Assembly: GCA_023664305.1 (NCBI GenBank)
Contig: JAMPFT010000003.1
Location: 1 to 64,000 of the forward strand
Reading direction: 5' to 3'
Length of the DNA stretch: 64,000 nucleotides
Source: a bacterium
GTDB lineage: Bacteria > Bacillota > Clostridia > Lachnospirales > Lachnospiraceae
A program made the position numbers and the translations under genes. This document shows positions 1-6,962 of the stretch, in pieces; position 1 is the stretch's first letter, and each line of letters opens with the position of its first letter. The notes under the pieces are model-generated. The model was not told the DNA's origin. It was given only the letters and a program-made list of their open reading frames with translations, and did not search any database.

Positions 1-248
1 TCCCAACTGGCTGTTGGGTACTGAAACCCTACACTTATATATTAGGAGGAGGTACATGAATATGATGTACGCAAAAAAAATCAAAATGAATATTCCACCC
101 ATCCGAGTCCACCGATATTCATTTGAGATCCACCAGTCAGAGAAAAGGATCCGTTTTCTGATTGGTATACGGAATAGATCCGCCCTTCATGTCAATAGAT
201 CCGGCATAAAATACCAAAACTCTGCTTAATGGTTTCGTGCTTCCTGCT

Positions 249-285
249 GTAGAATCCTGTTTGGAGAAATTGTCTCCGATTCTAC
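249..285 (+). promoter_or_regulatory. hairpin upstream of the istA ribosome site
   Basis: GTAGAATC (249-256) pairs with GATTCTAC (278-285), and inside it GGAGA (263-267) pairs with TCTCC (273-277). The hairpin ends just before the istA ribosome site AAAGGAGG. It could block read-through translation or transcription from a flanking promoter and so limit transposase level. That role is inferred. Confidence 0.5.
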
Positions 286-303
286 GAAAGGAGGCCAAAC
301 ATT

Positions 304-1869
304 ATGGCCAAAAAGATCAATGTGAAGCTCATACTGGAGCTTCGGGATGCCGGGATGTCGCGGAATGCAATCGCTGCAACCAGGCACATGTCAAAAAACT
401 CTGTCGGTGACGTCATCCACATAGCCGACAGGATGGGCATCTCCTATGAGGATGTCCGCCAGATGGACGAGGATGCGGCTTACCGCATGTTCTATCCGGA
501 CAAGTTCGCGGTAGAGTCTATGTATGCCCAGCCGGATTATGAGTATGTCCATCAGGAACTGAAACGCACTGGCGTGACGCTCAAGCTCCTGTGGCAGGAG
601 TACCAGGACCAGTGCAGAACGGCTGGGAACATCCCGGTGGGCTATGCCAAATACTGCCAGGACTACAGCAGATATACTGTGGCGAATAAGCTGACAAACC
701 ACCTGGAGCATAAGCCGGGAGCCGCTGTAGAGGTAGACTGGTCAGGCCCGACGATGGAATATGTGGACACATCAACAGGGGAGGCCGTGAAAGTCTACCT
801 GTTTGTGGCAACACTTCCATACAGTCAGTATTCTTATGTGGAACCCTGCCTGGACATGAAGATGGAATCTTTTATCCGTACCCATGTCCATATGTATCAG
901 TTTTTTGGCGGCGTGGCTACGCGCCTTGTCTGCGACAACCTCAAGACTGGCGTCGTGTCCCATCCCAAAGAGGGTGAGATCGTGCTGACAGCCGACTATG
1001 AGGCCCTCGGAAGCCATTACCAGACTGCCATCATGCCTGCAGGCATCCGCAAACCAAAGCAGAAAGCATCTGTAGAGGGAACGGTCGGTAAGATTGCAAC
1101 AGCGGTCATTGCCAGGCTCAGGAATGAGGTGTTCTGCTCTTTTGGAGAACTGAAGGCAGCGGTCTCCCAGAAGCTTTACGATTTTAACCACAGCAGCTTC
1201 CAAAAACGCGAAGGCAGCCGCTATGAATCCTACCTGGATGAAAAGCCGTTCCTCCATCCGCTGCCTGCCTTTCCATATGAGATTGCCACATGGGTCTACG
1301 GCAGGAAAGTGAACATTGATTTCCATGTCGTGTTCGAGTACAACCGCTATTCCTGCCCTTATCAGTACGCCCACAAAAGCGTAAACCTGAAAGTTACAGA
1401 CAGCACCGTGGAGATTTACAGCGGGAGCACCCGTATAACAACCCATAACCGGTTTCCGGCAGGCAGGAAGAACCAGTATTCCACCCACCCGGAAGACATG
1501 CCGGACAAGTTCCGCATCTCCCCATGGGATGATGTGCGCATCCGGAACTGGGCAGGTGCCATTGGAAAATACACTGCCGAGGTTGTCGGGCGCATCTTTG
1601 AGGGCGTGCGCATAAAAGAGCAGGGCTATAACCCTGCACTGGCTGTCCTGCGACTGAGCAACAAGTATTCCGAAGCGCGCCTGGAAGCCGCCTGTGAATT
1701 CGCAATCACCAGTGGGATTAAGAAGCCCCGCTACCATCATCTTAGCTCCATACTGGCCTCCAATCAAGATGAAATCTACCTGGAGCAGAAAAAAGCTTCC
1801 GCAAAAACTGCAGCACCCATGGGTTACCTCCGTGGCAGCGATTATTATGGAGGTGGCAGGCATGATTAA
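304..1869 (+). CDS. istA: IS21-family transposase IstA
   Basis: This 521-residue DDE transposase joins the cut insertion-sequence ends to target DNA, working with the IstB ATPase. The N-terminus (about 1-55) is a helix-turn-helix DNA-binding region. The catalytic acidic residues fit Asp145 (in VEVDWSG), Asp211 (in VCDNLKT) and Glu258 (in ASVEGTVG), within an RNase-H-like core, and a basic C-terminal domain follows. Length is normal for IstA. The start is ATG after AAAGGAGG at 287-294. The stop overlaps istB by 8 bases, so the two are translationally coupled. The gene appears intact. Confidence 0.95.
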   Translation: MAKKINVKLILELRDAGMSRNAIAATRHMSKNSVGDVIHIADRMGISYEDVRQMDEDAAYRMFYPDKFAVESMYAQPDYEYVHQELKRTGVTLKLLWQEYQDQCRTAGNIPVGYAKYCQDYSRYTVANKLTNHLEHKPGAAVEVDWSGPTMEYVDTSTGEAVKVYLFVATLPYSQYSYVEPCLDMKMESFIRTHVHMYQFFGGVATRLVCDNLKTGVVSHPKEGEIVLTADYEALGSHYQTAIMPAGIRKPKQKASVEGTVGKIATAVIARLRNEVFCSFGELKAAVSQKLYDFNHSSFQKREGSRYESYLDEKPFLHPLPAFPYEIATWVYGRKVNIDFHVVFEYNRYSCPYQYAHKSVNLKVTDSTVEIYSGSTRITTHNRFPAGRKNQYSTHPEDMPDKFRISPWDDVRIRNWAGAIGKYTAEVVGRIFEGVRIKEQGYNPALAVLRLSNKYSEARLEAACEFAITSGIKKPRYHHLSSILASNQDEIYLEQKKASAKTAAPMGYLRGSDYYGGGRHD

Positions 1870-2605
1870 TGATGAGAGCAGGCGTAAACTGCGCGAAATG
1901 AACCTCGGCGAAATCGTTTCCGGACTTGAGGTGCAGCAATCCGAACCGGCCACGCCTGGGCTTCCGTTTGACGACAGGATGCAGAGGCTGGTGGATTATG
2001 TTTACCAGGAAAAGTACAATGCAAAGATCCAGCGTCTCATAAGGTCTGCAAAGCTGCGTTTCCCGCAGGCGGACATGCAGGGCATCTTGTACGAAGGGCG
2101 GGGCCTGAACAGGGATCTTTTGGGGAGCCTCTCCAGCTGCCAGTACATCGACAGCCACCAGAGCATTGTCCTGCAGGGCTTTACCGGCTCAGGCAAGACA
2201 TACCTGGCCTGCGCCCTGGGCAAACAGGCCTGCCTGAACCAGTTCCGTACACTTTACATCCGTCTTCCTGACCTGCTCATGGAATACGGTGATTCTGCCG
2301 CCATCTTGGGAAGCCCGAAGAAGCTGCTGAACCGGTATGGGAAAATCCCACTCCTTATCTTGGATGAATGGCTGGTTTCAGACATATCGGACAGTGAACT
2401 GTATTTTCTCTTTGAACTGATGGAAAGGCGGTCTGATTCCACCTCCACCATCTTCTGCACCCAGTACCGGAAAGATGACTGGATCAAGCGGCTCGGTGAG
2501 GGTGTGCAGGCAGAGGCCATAGTTGACCGCTATGCACACACTGCTTATTGGATTGAAACAGGCAGCATGAACATGCGGGAGTACTTCGCAAGGCCGAAGA
2601 AATAA
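1862..2605 (+). CDS. istB: IS21 helper ATPase IstB
   Basis: This 247-residue AAA+ ATPase selects and remodels target DNA for IstA and is related to DnaC/DnaA-type ATPases. Walker A is GFTGSGKT at about residues 106-113, and Walker B fits LLILDEW. I chose ATG 1862, where the frame overlaps the istA stop (ATGATTAA), because family members begin near this MINDESRRK segment and run about 250 residues. A longer reading from 1694 would lie wholly inside istA and is unlikely. The right terminal repeat of the element begins about 90 bases downstream. Confidence 0.95.
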   Translation: MINDESRRKLREMNLGEIVSGLEVQQSEPATPGLPFDDRMQRLVDYVYQEKYNAKIQRLIRSAKLRFPQADMQGILYEGRGLNRDLLGSLSSCQYIDSHQSIVLQGFTGSGKTYLACALGKQACLNQFRTLYIRLPDLLMEYGDSAAILGSPKKLLNRYGKIPLLILDEWLVSDISDSELYFLFELMERRSDSTSTIFCTQYRKDDWIKRLGEGVQAEAIVDRYAHTAYWIETGSMNMREYFARPKK

Positions 2606-2977
2606 CGATGCAGGGTGGATCCCAAAGGCGAACCGGTGGTTCGCAAAGAAAAATCAGTGGAGCGGAACTACGTTCCGCTCCGGATCCCCCGGCGTGGAAT
2701 AATCACAAAATGCAAAATGGGTGCAGAAACTCTAACAATGCTCAGGAAATTGCGGAAATTTATGTGGACGGCTGTGACAATCCAGGTTTTTTCTCTAAAG
2801 CTATACTCCATGATTTCCTCAAGACTAATCCCAATAGCATTAGAGTTAATATTTCTCCCTATCCCTTTGTTGTTCCAGCTACAAGTTATCTTGGAGAAAA
2901 GTACGTTCGCTCTGAACCAAATGATACCGTATACGATAATTTACTGAAATTGCCCAGAATATAAGGAGGAATCTATT

Positions 2978-3103
2978 ATGGCTGTTCATCATGGTGGAAA
3001 AGTTGGTGCTGCTGGTAGAAAATTAGCTTCTAAATCTTCCAGCAAAAGTACAAAGACCAAAGCTGCAAGAACATTAGTTAATCACAAAAATGCAAAACAC
3101 TAA
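2978..3103 (+). CDS. 41-residue basic microprotein
   Basis: ATG follows a strong AAGGAGGA site at 2963-2970. The product has 41 residues and is rich in Lys, Ser and Ala (KSSSKSTKTKAARTL), with a very basic middle, no membrane segment and no cysteine. The basic Ala/Lys composition recalls histone-like tails or small nucleic-acid-binding proteins, but I cannot assign a family. It lies 13 bases after the end of the IS-broken gene and was probably co-transcribed with it. Two hairpins follow directly, so it ends the transcript. Confidence 0.6.
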   Translation: MAVHHGGKVGAAGRKLASKSSSKSTKTKAARTLVNHKNAKH

Positions 3104-3109
3104 GAAATT

Positions 3110-3185
3110 CCGAACTAAGGGAGGTTCGGTTTGAAAGCACACATAGACCGTCAAGGAAAAGTAACATTACTCAACCTTGACGGTC
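3110..3185 (+). terminator. two hairpins ending the leftmost transcript
   Basis: The first hairpin pairs CCGAAC (3110-3115) with GTTCGG (3124-3129). The second is a perfect 11-bp stem, GACCGTCAAGG (3146-3156) with CCTTGACGGTC (3175-3185), followed by TCTTTAT. The second resembles an intrinsic terminator, although the T-run is short. A short frame reading from TTG at 3131 covers this hairpin and is not treated as a gene. Confidence 0.65.
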
Positions 3186-3284
3186 TCTTTATATGTATAT
3201 CTCAAAAGACTACCATAAATTGTTGGGCAAACTCTTATTTGAAAGAAAATGAAAAATTGGCAGAGGATTGGCGCACAAATTACG

Positions 3285-3334
3285 CAAACTGGCACGGCAT
3301 TGCGATTTACAGGGAAAAACGCCCATGCTATAAT
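3285..3334 (+). promoter_or_regulatory. promoter of the mating-pore operon, with shared upstream element
   Basis: The -35 box TTTACA (3306-3311) and the -10 box TATAAT (3329-3334) are spaced 17 bases apart, with an extended TGC before the -10. Upstream lies CAAACTGGCACGGC and TTGCG (3285-3304). The same arrangement recurs at 18725-18774 before the pilus operon, with 28 of 30 bases identical over the first 30. The conserved block overlaps and precedes the -35 box, so it is probably the site of a common regulator. Confidence 0.8.
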
Positions 3335-3388
3335 GGTCATGCTTAAAAATGTACCTGCACCCAAATCCATTCCATTTCCCAGGCATCT

Positions 3389-3472
3389 GCACCCATGCAG
3401 GTGCTGTTTTTTTGCAGAACGTACACCAGCTTTTTGCAGGGACCGGCAGCCTTCCACCGGCTGTCGGTTTTC
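3389..3472 (+). terminator. tandem leader hairpins before the first mating gene
   Basis: Hairpin 1 pairs GCACC (3389-3393) with GGTGC (3400-3404) and is followed by TGTTTTTTT. Hairpin 2 pairs ACCGGCAGCC (3442-3451) with GGCTGTCGGT (3459-3468) and is followed by TTTT. Both lie between the promoter at 3306-3334 and the first gene at 3504. Two terminator-like hairpins in a leader suggest control by attenuation or antitermination. That is inferred from position. Confidence 0.6.
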
Positions 3473-3503
3473 CAACACATCAACTTTCACAGGAGGTAAT
3501 TCA

Positions 3504-3917
3504 TTGAAAAAAGAAAAAAACAACCAAAACGGCGGGAACGCGCTCCCCGGAAGGAAGGGATTCCGCATCCCCTGCCGGGACATCGCCACAGGCGCGGCAG
3601 CCTTCGCCTACTTCTTCATGCTCCAGACAGGGCAGGCACTGGCACAGGAACAGGCGCAGGCGACAGACATGTGGAGCAAGGCTGCGACAATCATGCAGGA
3701 CGTCTACGGCAAGATACTGGGCATCTCCACCATCGCCGCCATCGTGACCGCATCCGTCGCGCTGCTCCTCATGAACTTCTCCAAGTCCGGCAAGACCGTG
3801 GACGAATCCCGCGCATGGCTCAAGCGCATCGCGATCTCATGGGTGATCCTGAACGGGCTGGGCTTCATCCTTGCCTATGTCACGCCGTTCTTCTCAGACG
3901 GGCAGTGGAACGGATGA
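3504..3917 (+). CDS. VirB2/TrbC-like conjugation pilin-type protein
   Basis: The product has 137 residues. A basic N-terminus is followed by a hydrophobic stretch ending in a signal-peptidase site around QALAQ-EQAQ, and then two membrane segments (IAAIVTASVALLL and ISWVILNGLGFILAY). That is the layout of VirB2/TrbC-type channel subunits. It is the first gene of the T4SS operon, immediately before a VirB6-like gene, which supports the role. The likely start is TTG 3504 after AGGAGG at 3491-3496. A longer upstream reading would run through the leader hairpins and promoter. Sequence match to VirB2 is by topology and context only. Confidence 0.7.
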   Translation: MKKEKNNQNGGNALPGRKGFRIPCRDIATGAAAFAYFFMLQTGQALAQEQAQATDMWSKAATIMQDVYGKILGISTIAAIVTASVALLLMNFSKSGKTVDESRAWLKRIAISWVILNGLGFILAYVTPFFSDGQWNG

Positions 3918-3937
3918 CGGGAAGGAGGGGATGACCC

Positions 3938-4648
3938 ATGGGGATACTTGACGGCATCGTGGAATGGATTGCCGAGCAGGTGATGAACGGGCTTGACCTG
4001 ATCTCCACCTCGGTACTGGGTGCCCTGGGCTGCGACATGGGGACCTTCCTGCGGTACTTTCCCGCTGCAGAGACCATGTACAGGATATTTGTGGCGGCTG
4101 CCATAGGGCTTGTCCTGCTGAACTGGGTGTGGCAGCTCTTCAGGAACTTCGGGCTGGTCGCGGGCATGGAGGCGGAAGATCCCATCCGGCTGAGCATCCG
4201 TTCCGTGCTGTTCATCGGCCTGATCTACTACTGCGACCAGATCACGGACATGGTGCTTGCCATCGGGGGGACGCCCTATTCCTGGATACTCACCTCCGAG
4301 CTGCCGCCCCTGAACTTCGCGGACTTCAACTCCGTCCTGCTGACCATCATCGGCGTGTGCGCCAGCGGCTCCGCCGCCCTGATCGCGCTGATCCTCCTGC
4401 TGATCCTTGCATGGAACTACATCAAGCTGCTGTTTGAGGCGGCGGAGCGCTACATCCTGCTGGGCGTGATCGTGTACACGGCTCCCATGGCGTTCGCCAC
4501 CGGCGCATCCCAGTCCACCTCGAACATCTTCAAGTCGTGGTGCCGGATGTTCGGCGGGCAGCTGTTCCTGCTGATGATGAACGCATGGTGCCTGCGCCTG
4601 TTCACATCCATGGTTGGCAGCTTCCTGTCCAACCCGCTATCACTGTAG
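3938..4648 (+). CDS. VirB6/TrbL-like channel protein, N-terminal membrane part
   Basis: This 236-residue protein has about five or six membrane segments (for example AAAIGLVLLNWVWQL, SVLFIGLIYYC and AALIALILLLILAW) and the short motif AERYILLGVIVYTAPMAFAT typical of clostridial TrbL/VirB6 proteins. VirB6 forms part of the inner-membrane translocation pore. In related elements I recall one longer protein that continues with an FLWxxxAxAFLK and SLGLNVxxTGG segment. Here the frame ends at NPLSL, and that segment starts the next gene. ATG 3938 follows GGAAGGAGG. Loss of the C-terminal part looks like a natural gene split, not decay. Confidence 0.8.
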   Translation: MGILDGIVEWIAEQVMNGLDLISTSVLGALGCDMGTFLRYFPAAETMYRIFVAAAIGLVLLNWVWQLFRNFGLVAGMEAEDPIRLSIRSVLFIGLIYYCDQITDMVLAIGGTPYSWILTSELPPLNFADFNSVLLTIIGVCASGSAALIALILLLILAWNYIKLLFEAAERYILLGVIVYTAPMAFATGASQSTSNIFKSWCRMFGGQLFLLMMNAWCLRLFTSMVGSFLSNPLSL

Positions 4649-4765
4649 GAGCCACTGCGAAACGGAATCCTCACGGACGAATTTATCGTCCTGCAGGTAT
4701 TGGCCTTATGCATAACGGACCCGTCCGCAATAAATACGCAGATATCACAAGAATTGGAGATTTAT

Positions 4766-5671
4766 ATGAAAAACAGGAAAAGCAAGCTTTATGTTTTAAT
4801 ACTCACTGCCGCCCTGTCCCTCTCCCGGTCCATGACTGCCCTCGCCGTGACGGAAAGCGAAGTGGAGGCAGTCGGGAGGGAGACCGCCGCTGGGAACGTG
4901 TTCATCTGGTTCCTGTGCGCCATCGCTTTCCTGAAGATCAGCCAGAAGATCGACAGCTTCCTGTCCAGCCTCGGCATCAACGTGGGGCATACCGGCGGGA
5001 ACATGATGGCAGAGCTGATGGTCGCCGCAAGGGGCATCACCACCGCAAAGAACGTGGCAGGCGGCAGCTCCTTCCGGGGCGGCTCTTTCCGCGTGGGCGG
5101 AAGCTCATCCAGCACCAGCCAGTCATCCTTCCTCTCCGGCGGCCTTGCCGGCGCTGTCGGGAGACAGTTCGCCCAGAGCGCCGTGCAGACCATGACCGGG
5201 CATTCCAGCAACCCCATCAGCCGCAGGGCTTTTGAGTCCTCGGTGAAAAAGGGCGGGGACTTCGCCAACGGAGTCACCGGTGCCGTGGCAAAAGGGAGCA
5301 TCAGCTACACCGGCTCCATGACCGGCGCACAGGCGGCCCAGGCCCTCACCTCTTACCTGGGGCAGACCGGCATCCCCGATGCCCCCAGCTATTCCGGCGT
5401 GGAGATTGGGGGCGGGCGCATCATGGGAACGGAGACCTCCATCGACTACCCGAACGGCACGGCTTTCGGCATGTACAGCACCGAACAGTACATGGCACCG
5501 GAGGGAAATTATGAGACCGTCACCACCGCCGACAACGCCACATGGTACAGGCAGTATGCCACCGACACAGTAGAGCGCACCCCGTACATGACCGGGGAGG
5601 GCAAGATCGCCTACCATGAGGACATCGTGCAGAAGCTCCCTGACATGCCGAAAAGAAAGGACCGTGTATAA
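4766..5671 (+). CDS. VirB6/TrbL-like protein, C-terminal part with its own signal peptide
   Basis: The product has 301 residues. It opens with a clear signal-type sequence (KSKLYVLILTAALSL, ending near TALA-VTE), then one membrane segment (FIWFLCAIAFLKI), then the SSLGINVGHTGGNM segment found after the last membrane helix in full-length VirB6/TrbL homologues, then a long Ser/Gly-rich tail. The signal peptide would place the N-terminus outside, replacing the missing upstream helices. I chose ATG 4766; a TTG at 4700 is possible but would bury the signal sequence. The ribosome site (TTGGAGA) is weak. The stop abuts the next start. Confidence 0.75.
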   Translation: MKNRKSKLYVLILTAALSLSRSMTALAVTESEVEAVGRETAAGNVFIWFLCAIAFLKISQKIDSFLSSLGINVGHTGGNMMAELMVAARGITTAKNVAGGSSFRGGSFRVGGSSSSTSQSSFLSGGLAGAVGRQFAQSAVQTMTGHSSNPISRRAFESSVKKGGDFANGVTGAVAKGSISYTGSMTGAQAAQALTSYLGQTGIPDAPSYSGVEIGGGRIMGTETSIDYPNGTAFGMYSTEQYMAPEGNYETVTTADNATWYRQYATDTVERTPYMTGEGKIAYHEDIVQKLPDMPKRKDRV

Positions 5672-6886
5672 ATGGCTGAAGACAACAGAAACAAGGAACA
5701 GTCCGCCCTGTCCACGGCGGCATCGGCGGCAGGCACCGCCAAAAGCGCCCTGAAGACGGGAAAAGCGGTCGCCGGGGCAGCCAAAGGCGCTGCAGCAGGC
5801 CCTTATGGGATGCTGGCGGCAGGCTTATGGGAAAACAGGAAGATTATCGGGAAGGTGCTGGCTGCCTCTGCAGCCCTGCTGATGCTCCCGGTCCTGTTCC
5901 TCCTGATGCTCCCTGCCATGATCTTCGGGAACCTGGGGCTGGATGACGCCACGGGCGACTCGCTGAACGACAACGATGCCATTATGGAGAACATTGCGGA
6001 GACGGAGGCTTCCATCGAAGCCATCCTGCAGGAGAAGCATGCCGCGCTGCTGGAGGAGATACGGCGGGAGGCGGATGCCCTCGGCCCTGACTGCAGATAC
6101 GGCATCACGGACGACTTTTCAGACCGCATCATCTATGAAAGCGCACTGATCATCTCCCAGTTCTGCGCCTCGCAGGACGACTACCGGGAGCTCAGCCTCG
6201 AAAAGCTGGAAAGGACACTGCGCGACAATGCAGACGGCATCTTCACCTATACCATGGAAGCCACGGAATATGAGGAAACGGATGAAGAGACCGGGGAAAG
6301 CCGCACCATGCACCACTATGAATATACGGTGGAATATGCCGGTGACAGCTATTTTTCCCAGAACGTGTTCCATCTGACCGGGGAGCAGGCGCGGACTGCA
6401 GAGGCTTATGCCTCCAACCTGCACCTGTTCCTGTCCGATACCGTCTACCGGGTGGAAATCAACCCTGGCCTGATACCGGGGGAGACCGGCAGCCAAGCCG
6501 TGGACCTTGCCCTGACCATGCTGGGCACCCCGTACAGCCAGGAAAACAGGAACCAGGAAGGCTATTTCGACTGCAGCTCCTTTACCTATTGGGTATACAG
6601 CCAGCTTGGGGTCTCCCTGCAGCACAGCGGCTCCAACACGGCAGCTTCTCAGGCAAGGTACATCACCGAAAACAGTCTCGCCATATCCTATGACAGCCTT
6701 GCCCCTGGAGATCTGGTCTTCTACTCCTTCGGGGTGAACAACCGCTACCTGGACATTGACCATGTGGCAGTCTATGCCGGGGACGGCCATGTGGTGGATG
6801 CCTCCCTTTCCAGGGGCAAGGTGGTATACCGCCCCATCTACAGCACGGGCAACATTGTCCTGTGCGGCAGGCCATATACCGAGTAA
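5672..6886 (+). CDS. NlpC/P60 peptidoglycan hydrolase of the mating system
   Basis: This 404-residue membrane-anchored wall hydrolase opens the peptidoglycan for the mating channel, the job of VirB1-like proteins. Residues 1-55 are a low-complexity Ala/Lys/Gly cytoplasmic part, and about 62-90 is a membrane helix (VLAASAALLMLPVLFLLMLP). A helical and charged linker carries Glu/Asp-rich stretches. The C-terminal NlpC/P60 domain has catalytic Cys301 in FDCSSF and His364 in DIDHVAVY. The start ATG directly follows the previous stop (TAAATG). The next gene, virB4, lies 76 bases on, with its ribosome site between. Confidence 0.9.
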   Translation: MAEDNRNKEQSALSTAASAAGTAKSALKTGKAVAGAAKGAAAGPYGMLAAGLWENRKIIGKVLAASAALLMLPVLFLLMLPAMIFGNLGLDDATGDSLNDNDAIMENIAETEASIEAILQEKHAALLEEIRREADALGPDCRYGITDDFSDRIIYESALIISQFCASQDDYRELSLEKLERTLRDNADGIFTYTMEATEYEETDEETGESRTMHHYEYTVEYAGDSYFSQNVFHLTGEQARTAEAYASNLHLFLSDTVYRVEINPGLIPGETGSQAVDLALTMLGTPYSQENRNQEGYFDCSSFTYWVYSQLGVSLQHSGSNTAASQARYITENSLAISYDSLAPGDLVFYSFGVNNRYLDIDHVAVYAGDGHVVDASLSRGKVVYRPIYSTGNIVLCGRPYTE

Positions 6887-6962
6887 ACATACAGAAACAG
6901 CCATTGGCGGGAACGGTCACACTTCCCGCTTCCATCCGATATTTCAGGAGGTGCATCAAGGA

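Larger units (their letters stand above)
87..2705 (+). mobile_element. IS21-family insertion sequence with istA and istB
   Basis: The element is 2,619 bp. Its ends are a 12-bp imperfect inverted repeat, TGAATATTCCAC at 87-98 and the complement of TGATTATTCCAC at 2694-2705 (11 of 12 matching). It is flanked by CAAAA on both sides (82-86 and 2706-2710), a 5-bp target duplication within the range known for IS21. Sub-terminal ATCCACC-type repeats lie inside both ends, as is usual for this family. Both genes are intact, so the copy may be active. It interrupts a small gene of the host ICE. Confidence 0.93.
82..2710. repeat. target-site duplication CAAAA flanking the IS21 element
   Basis: CAAAA occurs at 82-86 directly before the left terminal repeat and at 2706-2710 directly after the right one. 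Deleting everything between them plus one copy restores the broken frame, which independently confirms the ends. Confidence 0.9.
56..2964 (+). pseudogene. small conserved gene interrupted by an IS21 element
   Basis: The 5' part is 56-86, beginning ATG after an AGGAGGAGG ribosome site at 44-52, and the 3' part is 2711-2964. Removing the insertion sequence and one CAAAA copy restores one open frame of 94 codons running from MNMMYAKKIK into MQNGCRNSNNAQE and ending LLKLPRI. The exact in-frame rejoining shows the insertion is recent and undecayed. The intact protein would be small and soluble, with no signal peptide or membrane segment. I do not recognise the family with certainty, and its function is unknown. 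The basic microprotein gene at 2978 follows closely and may have been its operon partner. The 3' part still has an open frame but no ribosome site of its own. Confidence 0.8.

Noticed and set aside
772..1953. 393-codon reading frame opposite istA
   Set aside because: It is the antisense shadow of a clear transposase, lacks a ribosome site and domains, and follows the codon structure of istA.
3285..3304. Sigma-54 promoter (TGGCAC ... TTGC) upstream of the mating operon
   Set aside because: The GG-to-GC spacing is one base short in both copies, and perfect main-sigma boxes lie just downstream.
3131..3346. 71-codon frame from TTG 3131
   Set aside because: It runs through a strong hairpin, the operon promoter and its -10 box.
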